From positions 2,418,001 through 2,482,000 of the forward strand of contig OZ242210.1 in assembly GCA_965206315.1 (NCBI GenBank): 64,000 bases of DNA, read 5' to 3'. A program made the position numbers and the translations under genes. Of the stretch, positions 7,669 through 15,833 are shown one piece after another. Positions within the stretch are counted from its first letter, which is position 1. Each line of letters starts with the position of its first letter. The DNA is from Bin16 sp965206315. GTDB lineage: Bacteria > Chloroflexota > Dehalococcoidia > Lucifugimonadales > Australimonadaceae. The notes below the pieces were generated by a model that did not search any database, was not told the origin of the DNA, and saw nothing but the letters and a program-made list of their open reading frames with translations.

Positions 7669-8457
7669 TTAGCCGAACCTGCCTGTGATGTATCCCTCGG
7701 TGCGTTCGTCCCGGGGGTTCGTGAATATCTGCTGGGTCAGGCCGACCTCGACGAGGTAGCCTGCCCTGTCCTCGCCCATCGTCATGAAAGCGGTCCAGTC
7801 CGACGCCCGTGCGGCCTGCTGCATGTTGTGCGTGACGACGATGATGGTGTACTCCCGGCTGAGCTCTCGCATGAGGTCTTCTATCGCCAGTGTAGAGATG
7901 GGGTCAAGGGCGGAGGCTGGTTCGTCCATGAGGATGACGTCCGGCTGGACCGCGACGGCTCGCGCGATGCAGAGGCGCTGCTGCTGTCCGCCCGAAAGCG
8001 TGAGGCCGCTTGCCTTGAGCCGGTCCTTCACCTCGTCCCAGAGAGCAGCTCTGCGGAGCGAGCGCTCCACCGCTTCGTCCATGTTCCCCTTGAAGCCGTT
8101 GATGCGGAGTCCGAACGCGACGTTGTCGTAGATGGACTTGGGGAACGGGTTAGGTTTCTGGAAGACCATCCCGACGCGGAGGCGTATCTCCGTGGGGTCG
8201 ATGCTGGGGTGGTAGATGTCCTCGCCGTTGAAGAGCACCTGGCCTTCCACGCGCGCGCCGGGAATCAGGTCGTTCATGCGGTTGAAGCAGCGCAGCAGCG
8301 TGCTCTTGCCGGAGCCGGACGGGCCGATGAGCGCGGTGACACTGTTCCGGGTTACGTCGAGATTGATGTCGCGCAGCGCCCGGAATGGGCCATAGTACAT
8401 GTTCAGGTTCATGACGCTCAGGGTCGTGTCGGTGGCAGTGGCTTCCGTCGTTGTCAT
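7669..8457 (-). CDS. pstB: Phosphate ABC transporter ATP-binding protein PstB
   Basis: A 262-residue ABC ATPase that powers phosphate import by PstCA. Walker A GPSGSGKST at 45-53, a Q-loop in FQKPNPFPKSIYDNV, the signature LSGGQQQR near 155, Walker B VILMDEP, and the switch His in VVTHNM. FNRMNDLIPGARVEG, NPFPKSIYDNV and LTQQIFTNPRDERTEGYI are diagnostic of PstB rather than other importers. The ATG overlaps the pstA stop by 4 bases (8454-8457), showing translational coupling. Confidence 0.98.
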   Translation of the reverse strand: MTTTEATATDTTLSVMNLNMYYGPFRALRDINLDVTRNSVTALIGPSGSGKSTLLRCFNRMNDLIPGARVEGQVLFNGEDIYHPSIDPTEIRLRVGMVFQKPNPFPKSIYDNVAFGLRINGFKGNMDEAVERSLRRAALWDEVKDRLKASGLTLSGGQQQRLCIARAVAVQPDVILMDEPASALDPISTLAIEDLMRELSREYTIIVVTHNMQQAARASDWTAFMTMGEDRAGYLVEVGLTQQIFTNPRDERTEGYITGRFG

Positions 8458-9341
8458 TCCTCAGACCTCTTCTGCGTGCGGTTGCGGATATAGATCGCCA
8501 CGGCGTTCATGGAGAGCAGGACGACCAGCAGGACGATGATGCCTGCCGCAGCGATGCCGCGGAACTCGGGTCTTGGCTGACTCACCCAGTTGTAGATCTG
8601 GATGGGCATCACCGAGAACTCGTCCAGCGGGTCGGTCGGGATGAACGTGAGGAAGACGAGCGCACTGATCGCGATCATGGGCGCCGCCTCTCCGATAGCA
8701 CGCGACATAGCGAGGATGGTGCCTGTCATGATTCCGGGGAGCGCATGCGGCAGAACGACGTCCTTCACGGTCTGGAACTTCGTTGCGCCCAGGCCGTAGG
8801 ACGCCTCGCGGTAGGTCGAAGGGACGGCGCGTATCGCCTCGCGCGAGGCGATGATGACGATGGGCATCACGAGGAGCGACATCGTCATCGCCCCGGCGAG
8901 CACCGTCCTTCCCAGCGCGAGTATCTGCACGAAGACGGCGAGGCCGAGCAATCCGTAGACGATGGAGGGCACCCCAGCGAGATTGGAGATGTTGACCTCG
9001 ATGATGCGGGTGAACCAGTTCTTGGGCGCGTACTCCTCCAGGTAGACGGCTGCGCCCACGCCGACAGGGAGCGTGAAGAGGCCTGTGAGCCCCATGATCC
9101 ATACCGTTCCGAAGATGGCGGACTTCATGCCGGCCTGCTCCGGGAAACGGGAAGGGTAGTCCGTGAGGAAGTGGAGGCTGAGCCAGGGGACACCCTGCCA
9201 GAGCACGCGAAGAAGGAGCGCCGCGAGCCCGGCGAGTCCGAGCAGGATGGCCAGCATGAAGATGACGTAGGCCACCGAGCCGATGCGCTTGCGAACGGCA
9301 AGGCGCGGATTGAGCAGCGCCGTGATCTCTGCCCTGGCCAT
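8454..9341 (-). CDS. pstA: Phosphate ABC transporter permease PstA
   Basis: A 295-residue inner-membrane permease with six predicted helices and the ABC-permease EAA loop (YREASYGLGATKFQTVKDVVLP). Opening helix around 20-47; NISNLAGVPSIVYGLLGLAVF in the middle is the PstA/PstC hallmark. It forms the phosphate channel with PstC. The start is placed at the ATG at 9341, preceded by GAGGAG at 8 bases, rather than the in-frame GTG at 9356 inside the end of pstC. Confidence 0.97.
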   Translation of the reverse strand: MARAEITALLNPRLAVRKRIGSVAYVIFMLAILLGLAGLAALLLRVLWQGVPWLSLHFLTDYPSRFPEQAGMKSAIFGTVWIMGLTGLFTLPVGVGAAVYLEEYAPKNWFTRIIEVNISNLAGVPSIVYGLLGLAVFVQILALGRTVLAGAMTMSLLVMPIVIIASREAIRAVPSTYREASYGLGATKFQTVKDVVLPHALPGIMTGTILAMSRAIGEAAPMIAISALVFLTFIPTDPLDEFSVMPIQIYNWVSQPRPEFRGIAAAGIIVLLVVLLSMNAVAIYIRNRTQKRSEE

Positions 9342-9342
9342 G

Positions 9343-10326
9343 CTAGTACTCCTCACGGAAGCGGCGGACCAGGAAGTGTCCGAGTACGTTCATGCCGAGC
9401 GTGAAGAAGAAGAGGAGCAGTCCCACCGCGAAGATGGTGTTGTACTCCAGCGAGCCGTGCGGGGTTTCTCCGAGCGCCAATTGCACGATGAAGGCGGTCA
9501 TCGCCTGGATGCTCTCGACCGGATTGAACGTCAGACGCGGCGTCGCGCCCGCGGCGAGGGTTACCAGCATCGTTTCGCCGATGGCGCGTGAGAATGCCAG
9601 TATGAACGAGGCGATGATGCCGGAGAACGCGGCGGGCACGACGATGCGGAGCGAGACCTCCAACCGCGTTCCACCGAGCGCGTAGGCTGCATTGCGGAGC
9701 GAACGGGGCACCGCAACCATCGCGTCCTCGCTGAGCGACGACACCATCGGGATAATCATCAGGCCCATGACGAGACCGGCACTCAGTGCGTTGAAGACCA
9801 GCAGGTTCTCCTGCAGGTAGGGGACCGGAAGGGTCTGGAGCAGGGGGGTGACGAACGTGAGCGCGAAGTACCCGTAGACCACGGTGGGGATGCCTGCCAG
9901 CACCTCCAGTACCGGCTTGATGGTGCGGCGCACCTTGTCGGGCGCGTATTCGGAGAGGTAGATGGCTATGGCCAGCCCGGCAGGCACTGCGACCGCCGCC
10001 GCGATCGTGGCAACGAGGAGCGTGCCGCTCACCAGCGGCAACACGCCGTAGTGCCGGTTTCCCTCCGCATCCCTGAGGATGGGAGACCAGGTGGCGCCGA
10101 AGAGGAAGTCCCAGACGGGAATCTCACGGAAGAAACCGAGGGACTGGCTCAGCAGGCTTGCGACGATACCGAAGGTGGTGATGACGGACATCGCCGCGCA
10201 GGCGAAGAAGAGCCAGTGGACGATGCGGCCCTGCAGCGCGCCTCGTCTGCGGTTGCGGCTCAACTGCGTGGCCGGACGGCGCTGCCCCATCGGTGCTGCA
10301 AGGCCGTCTCGCGTCGTCGTGTCCAT
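9343..10326 (-). CDS. pstC: Phosphate ABC transporter permease PstC
   Basis: A 327-residue permease. A long cytoplasmic N-terminus (about 40 residues, rich in Arg) precedes the first helix VHWLFFACAAMSVITTFGIV. VLEVLAGIPTVVYGYFALTF is the conserved segment shared with PstA, and LRNAAYALGGTRLEVSLRIVVP is the EAA loop that contacts PstB. It lies between pstS and pstA in the usual order, with one base between its stop and the pstA ATG. Confidence 0.97.
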   Translation of the reverse strand: MDTTTRDGLAAPMGQRRPATQLSRNRRRGALQGRIVHWLFFACAAMSVITTFGIVASLLSQSLGFFREIPVWDFLFGATWSPILRDAEGNRHYGVLPLVSGTLLVATIAAAVAVPAGLAIAIYLSEYAPDKVRRTIKPVLEVLAGIPTVVYGYFALTFVTPLLQTLPVPYLQENLLVFNALSAGLVMGLMIIPMVSSLSEDAMVAVPRSLRNAAYALGGTRLEVSLRIVVPAAFSGIIASFILAFSRAIGETMLVTLAAGATPRLTFNPVESIQAMTAFIVQLALGETPHGSLEYNTIFAVGLLLFFFTLGMNVLGHFLVRRFREEY

Positions 10327-10388
10327 CGTCTATCCTCGTCGCGTCCAGCCCCGGAGAAGAGAAGAGAAGGCGGGGCAGCGGCACATCG

Positions 10389-11342
10389 CTAGAGTCCGGC
10401 CGCAGCCTTGTTGGCTTCGTAGACGCTGCGCTCGACGGGGACGTAGCCCTCCTCTTCAGTCAGCTGGTAGCCGTGGTCCATGTAGAACGTTACGAACGCC
10501 TTCATTTCGGGTTTCTCCAGGCTCGCGGCGTTGACGTAGATGAAGAGCGGCCGGGAGAGCGGCTTGTAGGAGCCGTCCTCGATGGTGGAGGGCTCCGGGG
10601 TGACACAGCCGTCGCCGCCATCTACAGCGACGACCTTGAGACTCTCCTGGTTCTCCTGGTAGTAGGCGTATCCGAAGTATCCGAGCGAGCCGCGGTCGCC
10701 CGCGATGCCCTGGACGAGCACGTTGTCGTCGGCCGAAGCGGTGTAGTCGGCGCGCGAGACCTGGGCCTCGCCGTTGATCTCCTCGGTGAAGTAGTCGAAG
10801 GTGCCGGAGTCGGTGTCCGGGCCGTAGAGGCGGAGGAGCTGGTCCGGGAATCCCGCGCGGACGTCCTGCCAGTTGTTGATGGTGGAGCCGGGCTTCCAGA
10901 TCGCGTTGAGCTCCTCGACGGTCAGGCAGTCGACGAAGTCGTTCGCATTGTTGACCATGACTGAGAGGCCGTCGGTGCCAATGCGCATCTCGATGAACTC
11001 GATGCCGTTGGCCGCGGCAGCCTCACGCTCGGAGTCCTTGATGGGGCGGGAGGCGTTGGAGATGTCGGTCTCGCCGACGGTGAAGCGCTTGAATCCCCCG
11101 CCAGTGCCTGAGACGCCGACGTTGACGTTCACGCCCGGCTGTTCCTTGCGGAATTCCTCGGCGACGGCCTGGGAGACGGGGAAGGCGGTCGATGAACCGT
11201 CGATCTGGATGGTGCCGCTGAGCGTGTCCGAGTCGGCGGTTGCCGTGTTCTGCGACTGATCGCCGCACGCGCTTACCAGCACCGCGAGTGCAGCCAGCAC
11301 CGGCAACACCCCGCAGAGTCTGACGTATCTCGTCGGTATCAC
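10389..11342 (-). CDS. pstS: Phosphate-binding lipoprotein PstS
   Basis: A 317-residue periplasmic-type binding protein anchored as a lipoprotein (LVSAC, lipidated Cys 26). Phosphate-contacting motifs are IDGSSTAFPVSQAVAEEF at about 47-64, GVSGTGGGFKRF, ISNASRPI, and TDSGTFDYF. It delivers phosphate to PstCA. The start is a GTG at 11342 with AAGGGAGG upstream. First gene of pstSCAB-phoU; GTTAACGACG repeats at 11391-11434 lie upstream and probably bind the PhoP-like regulator. Confidence 0.97.
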   Translation of the reverse strand: MIPTRYVRLCGVLPVLAALAVLVSACGDQSQNTATADSDTLSGTIQIDGSSTAFPVSQAVAEEFRKEQPGVNVNVGVSGTGGGFKRFTVGETDISNASRPIKDSEREAAAANGIEFIEMRIGTDGLSVMVNNANDFVDCLTVEELNAIWKPGSTINNWQDVRAGFPDQLLRLYGPDTDSGTFDYFTEEINGEAQVSRADYTASADDNVLVQGIAGDRGSLGYFGYAYYQENQESLKVVAVDGGDGCVTPEPSTIEDGSYKPLSRPLFIYVNAASLEKPEMKAFVTFYMDHGYQLTEEEGYVPVERSVYEANKAAAGL

Positions 11343-11390
11343 GCTGCCTCCCTTGGGGATGGGTTCCGCTTGTCAGCGTAAAGAGGCGAG

Positions 11391-11434
11391 GTTAACGACG
11401 AGCAGGAGTGTTCTTTATCGGCACGTTAACGACG
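11391..11434 (-). promoter_or_regulatory. Candidate PHO box upstream of pstS
   Basis: GTTAACGACG occurs at 11391-11400 and again at 11425-11434, 34 bases apart (about three helical turns). Between them a GATAAA-like half site (minus strand) fits the 11-base phase. A TACGCT -10-like box lies at 11375-11380. The similarity to the TTAA repeats at the regulator gene promoter (13609-13629) supports a common activator. Confidence 0.5.
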
Positions 11435-11461
11435 GGCGTTCCGGCTCAGAGCAGGAAGATC

Positions 11462-12832
11462 TCAGGATGCGCGCGGGAGCGTGAACCAGAATGTCGAGCC
11501 TGTACCCTGCGTACTCTCGACACCGACCTCTCCACTGTGCATCTCGACGATGTGCTTGGCTATCGCGAGGCCGAGTCCCGTTCCCCGGTCGCGGCGGGAG
11601 CGGTCAGCCTTGTAGAAGCGCTCGAAGAGGTGAGGCAAGTGCTCCGGCGCGATGCCGGGGCCGCTGTCTCTCACCTGGATGAGGACACTGTCCCGCTCCG
11701 AGTTGTCCGCGCACAATTCAATGGTCCCGCCGCGCGGAGTGAACTTGAGCGCGTTGTCCAGCAGGTTTGATATGACCTGCCGCAGTTTCTCCGCGTCTCC
11801 CATGGCGACCACGCCCTCGGCGGCGCTGACGGTTACGGCAACACCCGTTTCCGCGATGCGGTGTTCAAGGTCGGCGCGAACGGCTTCGATCGTGGCTGCG
11901 GCATCGACCGGCTCCCGGTGCAGCTCTGCCTGACCTCTCTCGATCCGCGAGAGTTCCAGGAGGTCGTTGACGAGGGCGTTCATGCGGTCGACCTCACGGT
12001 TGATGCGCCCCAGGAAATCGGCAGCGGCTGCCGGGTCGCCTGCTGCGCCGTCCTGCAGCGTTTCGACCATCGCCTTAACCGACGCCAGGGGATTGCGCAG
12101 CTCGTGGGATACGTTGGCGACGAACTCGCGCCGCGTCGTTTCGAGCTGCCGGACAGGGGTGAGATCGTGCAGCATGAGGAGGACGGAGGTTGCCGGCTCG
12201 TCCGTTTCGATCTCGCCAGGCTCGGCGGTGATGGGCGTGGCAGTCGCACTCAGGCTGCGGCGAGGACTGTATAGGGTGAGTTCGATGTGCTGCCGTTCGA
12301 CGGACTCTCTACAGAGCCTTACGAGTGCGCGCAGTTCATGGTCGCGCAGCGTGGAGCTCAGCGGCGTTCCGACGGGCGCTTCGGCGGCGAGCAACTCGTG
12401 CGCGGAGCGGTTGGACAGCTCGATGCGGTTCTCGTGGTCGACGAGGATGACGCCGTCGGCCATCGTGTCGAGCACCGCCGTCAGTTGTTCGCGCTGGTCG
12501 GCGAGTTGCGCGAAGAGCCTCGCCAGCGCCTCCGTCATCGCGGCGAACGGCGCTTGCAGGGTGCTCAGTGTCGTAGAGGTGAGACCTTCCGTCCGGATGT
12601 CGAAGTTGCCCATGGCGATGCGCCGCATCGCTGCGACCGCGGCGCGGGTTTCCCGGGCTGCCGCGGCGTTGGCCCTGCGCTCCCGTGCCAGCTCGAAGAG
12701 CAAGCCGGCGGCCACGAGGAAGCAGACGAGAGCGATAACGAGTTCGGCGGCGGCGAGAGCGAGCGCTCCGGCGAGGAACGAGAGGAGCGTCAGTGTTCCC
12801 AGGACGATAGCGGCGCTCCGCAGTCCGGCCAT
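11462..12832 (-). CDS. phoR: PhoR-like sensor histidine kinase
   Basis: A 456-residue kinase. Two adjacent N-terminal membrane helices (about 8-28 and 30-48) leave almost no external loop, then a HAMP-like linker, a PAS domain (about 115-225, LTAVLDTMADGVILVDHENR), the HisKA dimerisation helix with phospho-acceptor His 243 (SHELRNPLAS), and a HATPase_c domain (N box ISNLLDNALKFT, G1 VRDSGPGIA, G2 GTGLGLAI). The lack of a sensor loop is typical of PhoR, which senses through Pst/PhoU. It lies 12 bases after the response regulator and before pstS, so it completes the phosphate regulon. Confidence 0.93.
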   Translation of the reverse strand: MAGLRSAAIVLGTLTLLSFLAGALALAAAELVIALVCFLVAAGLLFELARERRANAAAARETRAAVAAMRRIAMGNFDIRTEGLTSTTLSTLQAPFAAMTEALARLFAQLADQREQLTAVLDTMADGVILVDHENRIELSNRSAHELLAAEAPVGTPLSSTLRDHELRALVRLCRESVERQHIELTLYSPRRSLSATATPITAEPGEIETDEPATSVLLMLHDLTPVRQLETTRREFVANVSHELRNPLASVKAMVETLQDGAAGDPAAAADFLGRINREVDRMNALVNDLLELSRIERGQAELHREPVDAAATIEAVRADLEHRIAETGVAVTVSAAEGVVAMGDAEKLRQVISNLLDNALKFTPRGGTIELCADNSERDSVLIQVRDSGPGIAPEHLPHLFERFYKADRSRRDRGTGLGLAIAKHIVEMHSGEVGVESTQGTGSTFWFTLPRAS

Positions 12833-12844
12833 GTGCGGCTCACC

Positions 12845-13534
12845 TCAACCTTCGAAGCGGTAGCCGACCCCGCGGATGGTGATGATACGCGCAGGAGTCG
12901 AAGGGTCGGCCTCTATCTTTTCACGAAGCCATCGCACGTGCACGTCCACGGTACGGACGTCGCCGACGTAGTCGTGCCCCCAGAGCTGTTCAAGTATCTG
13001 GTCCCGTGTGAAAGCGCGGCCGGGGTTCCGCATGAAGAGCGCGAGCAGATCGAACTCCCGGGGCTTGAGCCGCAAATCCTCACCGTTGAGCGAGGCCTGG
13101 TGCGCGTCCACGTCCACGGCGAGCGAGCCTGAGCGCAGGGGGTCAGCCATCCGGGTGGCGGCGGTCTTGCGCGGACGCCGGAGCATCGCACGCACGCGGG
13201 CCATCAGCTCGCGCATGCTGAATGGCTTGGTGACGTAATCGTCCGCCCCGATCTCCAACCCGACGACCCGGTCTATCTCTTCGCCCTTCGCAGTCAACAT
13301 CAGGATGGGCACGTCGGTCTCGCGGCGAAGGATGCGGCACACCTCGAGGCCATCGAGGTTGGGGAGCATCACATCGAGGATAACGAGGTCGGGAAGGGCG
13401 GTGCGCGCGGTTTCGAGCCCGCTCCCGCCGTCCGGCGCGGTGAGCACGTCGTAGCCCTCGTGCTCCAGGTTGTAGCGGAGCGCCTCTACGAGGTTCTCCT
13501 CGTCTTCCACCACCAACACAGAGCGGTTCGTCAT
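12845..13534 (-). CDS. phoP: PhoP/RegX-type response regulator
   Basis: A 229-residue OmpR/PhoB-family activator. Receiver domain at 1-120 with acidic pocket E10/D11, phosphorylated Asp 54 (VILDVMLP), Thr in MLTAKG and Lys 103 (TKPFSM). The winged-helix DNA-binding domain lies at about 135-229 (LKPREFDLLALFMRNPGRAF, VDVHVRWLREKIE, IRGVGYRFEG). First gene of a kinase pair next to pstSCAB-phoU. Its promoter carries PHO-box-like repeats, suggesting positive autoregulation. Confidence 0.93.
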   Translation of the reverse strand: MTNRSVLVVEDEENLVEALRYNLEHEGYDVLTAPDGGSGLETARTALPDLVILDVMLPNLDGLEVCRILRRETDVPILMLTAKGEEIDRVVGLEIGADDYVTKPFSMRELMARVRAMLRRPRKTAATRMADPLRSGSLAVDVDAHQASLNGEDLRLKPREFDLLALFMRNPGRAFTRDQILEQLWGHDYVGDVRTVDVHVRWLREKIEADPSTPARIITIRGVGYRFEG

Positions 13535-13581
13535 GCGAGTCGGCTCCGTTCAGGGCCTGCAGGCCTCGTAGGTTTATGAGA

Positions 13582-13629
13582 ATTGTATGGCCATTGTGCA
13601 AGCGAACGCTTAACGGGGCGTTAAGGGGC
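13582..13629 (-). promoter_or_regulatory. PHO-box-like direct repeats and -10 box of the phoP-phoR operon
   Basis: On the minus strand, CTTAACGCCCC is followed directly by GTTAAGCGTTC, so TTAA recurs with an exact 11-base period (plus-strand TTAA at 13610-13613 and 13621-13624). A TACAAT -10 box lies at 13582-13587, about 18 bases downstream, placing the repeats over the -35 region. This is the geometry of PhoP/PhoB activator sites. Confidence 0.6.
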
Positions 13630-13721
13630 CGCGTACGCACGTTGCCAGTTTAACAGGCCGCCTACCCGTAGGGGGTTTCCTGTCAGGCAGGGTTGTACGG
13701 GGCAAGGAATGGTCAGCAGGA

Positions 13722-14621
13722 CTATGCGCCCCGGATACGCTCGAGCAGTTCGCCGATCGTCAGCCAGTAGTAGACGATGAACGTCCCGGCGACGAGCAGC
13801 ATGACGGCGCTGATCGTGCCCACATGCGGGAGCGCTCTGCGCAGGGCGCCGGTCACCGCGCCCTTGAACAACGCCATGCCGATGGTCAGCGCCAGTATGA
13901 CGGAGCCCATGCCGAGCCCGTACAGGACGAACTGCCACACGGAGTCCAGGAAGGTTTCTGCGGTGAAGGTGCCGCCGATGACGGCGAGGAAGATGGGCAG
14001 CGTGCAGCTGAGCGAGGCGGTCCCGTAGGCGAGGCCGAAGGTGAAGTAGCTCCGCACGCTCTTGCTGTTCGCGTTACCGAACCGCCCGGAGATGCTGGCT
14101 GCGAAGTTGTTGTAGAGCTTGCCACCGGAGAGCAGGTAGGCCCCGGCTATGACGAGCAACACGCCGATGATGAGGCCGATCCACGGGAAGGCGTCCGCTA
14201 TCCCGCGCGCTCCGAGTCCGATGGGTGTGCCGACTGCGGCGAAGAGCACGACGAACCCCACGGACACTGTGGCGCCGACGAGAAGGGCACGGCGCAACCG
14301 CGAGAAGACGCCGCCGGCGCTGGCGTCTCCGCCTTCGCTCTCGCTCAGATAGAGGCCGAGGTAGGCGGGGAGCATGGCGAAACCGCACGGGTTGACGGAA
14401 GAAACCATCCCCGCGCTGAACGCGAACCCGAAGGGGAACAGATCACCGAGGTCGCCAAGGAAGTTGCCGGATTGAGCGGACACGGACTCCACGCCCTGCG
14501 TCACCGTGCCGAACTCGCTTCCGGTGATGAATGCACCGACGATCGCGACGGCGAGCGACCCCACGAGCGCAAGGATGGGACCCGCCGTCCCCCAACTGAT
14601 GTTCTGTACCGCGGCACGCAT
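13722..14621 (-). CDS. CcdA/DsbD-like transmembrane thiol transporter
   Basis: A 299-residue membrane protein with about seven helices. NPCGFAMLPAYLGLYLSE, with Cys 79, and a second conserved cysteine in ASLSCTLPIFLAVIGG (near residue 197) are the redox pair of CcdA-type proteins, which carry reducing equivalents across the membrane for cytochrome c maturation or disulfide reduction. An extra N-terminal hydrophobic segment (16-35) and a serine/glycine-rich external linker precede the core, making it longer than typical CcdA (about 240). No thioredoxin or cytochrome maturation gene is adjacent, so the partner is unknown. Confidence 0.88.
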   Translation of the reverse strand: MRAAVQNISWGTAGPILALVGSLAVAIVGAFITGSEFGTVTQGVESVSAQSGNFLGDLGDLFPFGFAFSAGMVSSVNPCGFAMLPAYLGLYLSESEGGDASAGGVFSRLRRALLVGATVSVGFVVLFAAVGTPIGLGARGIADAFPWIGLIIGVLLVIAGAYLLSGGKLYNNFAASISGRFGNANSKSVRSYFTFGLAYGTASLSCTLPIFLAVIGGTFTAETFLDSVWQFVLYGLGMGSVILALTIGMALFKGAVTGALRRALPHVGTISAVMLLVAGTFIVYYWLTIGELLERIRGA

Positions 14622-14849
14622 CGTTCTCTCCCCGTTCCAGTGGTTCTATCCGGCTCTTTATATGATACGTCCGCCCGGCCGGGATAGACTCGGATGGTGA
14701 GCGTATGGAACTCGATGAGCAGCCAGCGAGTCGAAATGAACATGCTCCAGCTCGCCTCTGAGCGTGGGCGATCCGGAATGCGCATGTCGTTCCACTCGTG
14801 CGGAGGGAATCCTCAGGCGTGAGCAATCGAGAACATTCGAAAAAAGTGT

Positions 14850-14875
14850 CTCATTTCTGCTCATTCTGTCTCATT
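14850..14875. repeat. Three 10-bp-phased CTCATT repeats
   Basis: CTCATT occurs at 14850, 14860 and 14870, exactly one helical turn apart. The core CTCATTTCTGCTCA (14850-14863) is identical to 33343-33356, where a larger array of the same word sits next to the nuclease cassette. Confidence 0.7.
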
Positions 14876-15003
14876 CGCCTCTGACGACGCCGTACTCACC
14901 CGACGGTACCGTTCGCCGGCGTCGCCGAGGAACCCAGCAGCCCGGAACCCATGGTAGGGCAGGCATGGGCGTCAGCGTAAGGGGCGGGTGTCGCACCGCG
15001 CCT

Positions 15004-15096
15004 CCAGCTTCGCTCAACATGACAAGCCCCGCTCCTCACCCCGTCCCCCACGTGCGCTGCCCGCGCACCCTGGATTCCAGCCGGTGCTGGAACGAC
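15004..15096. repeat. Intergenic repeats: degenerate E then A family
   Basis: CCAGCTTCGCTCAACATGAC (15004-15023) matches the family E core. 15051-15096 is a family A copy: a GTGCGC...GCGCAC arm, then CTGGATTCCAGCCGG with its inverted arm GCTGGAACGAC. Compared with the consensus its hairpin has ATTCCAGC instead of ATTCCCGC, with the matching compensatory change GCTGGAA on the other arm, so the stem is kept. Confidence 0.7.
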
Positions 15097-15161
15097 GGAA
15101 CGCTCTCCCCATAGCGCCATTCACAAGAACGGGCGAGCAAACGGGCTTGTTCTGATGGACC

Positions 15162-15830
15162 CTAGCGCCAGCGTGTGCTTCTCCGGCGCATGCCGAACGC
15201 AACGGCGACGAGCAGGCCGCTTGCGGCGAGTGTGAGCGTGAGTGCGAGCACCTGAGCCTCGTTCGTCCGGCCTGTCAGTACGGCCTCGTAGATTGCTATG
15301 GGCATCGTGCGCGTGCGCCCGGGGATGCTTCCGGCCACCATGAGCGTTGCGCCGAACTCACCCATCGCCCGTGCGAGCGCGAGACTGACGCCGGCCATCA
15401 CCGAGCGCCAGGCGAGGGGAAGCGTTATGCGCGTGAATATGGTCCGCTCCGTCTGCCCCAGGGTTCGAGCCGCGTCTTCCAGCGTATGGTCCACCGACTC
15501 GAACCCGGCCTGTGCGGTGCGGATGAGGAAGGGCGCGGAAACGAAGAAGGCTGCCAGCGCGGCTCCGCTCCACTGGAAAACGAACGTGAACCCGAACACC
15601 GCGTCGAGCGCCTCGCCCAGGGGTGAGTTGCGCCCTACGGCGAGCAGCAGGTAGTAGCCAAGCACAGTAGGAGGCAGCACCATGGGTATGAGCACTGCCG
15701 TGGAGAGAAGGTCGTGCACCCATCCGCGCAGGCGTGAGAGCCCCCAGGCAACGGGGATGCCTACCACGAATGCAAGCGCCGTGCTTGCTACGCCGGTCTG
15801 CAGGCTCAGTCTGAGGGCGTCCCAGTCCAT
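15162..15830 (-). CDS. modB: Molybdate/tungstate ABC transporter permease (ModB type)
   Basis: A 222-residue permease with five helices. Typical ModB segments are STAVLIPMVLPPTVLGYYLL at about 42-61, DAARTLGQTERTIFTRITLP as the EAA loop for the ATPase, and ARAMGEFGATLMVAGSIPGR. It pairs with the ModA lipoprotein, whose stop is three bases upstream of its start. No ModC ATPase gene is in the window, so either a distant modC or a shared ATPase is needed. Confidence 0.93.
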   Translation of the reverse strand: MDWDALRLSLQTGVASTALAFVVGIPVAWGLSRLRGWVHDLLSTAVLIPMVLPPTVLGYYLLLAVGRNSPLGEALDAVFGFTFVFQWSGAALAAFFVSAPFLIRTAQAGFESVDHTLEDAARTLGQTERTIFTRITLPLAWRSVMAGVSLALARAMGEFGATLMVAGSIPGRTRTMPIAIYEAVLTGRTNEAQVLALTLTLAASGLLVAVAFGMRRRSTRWR

Positions 15831-15833
15831 CGA

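Larger units (their letters stand above)
14622..15161. other. Intergenic region with phased CTCATT repeats and a repeat-family cluster
   Basis: 540 bases without a credible gene. It holds three 10-base-spaced CTCATT units (14850-14875) and, at 15004-15096, degenerate copies of intergenic families E and A that end 65 bases from the modB stop. Short open frames here lack ribosome sites and overlap the repeats. Confidence 0.7.

Noticed and set aside
14658..14864. Minus-strand frame of 68 codons upstream of the CcdA-like gene
   Set aside because: No ribosome site, no family, and it overlaps the phased CTCATT repeats.
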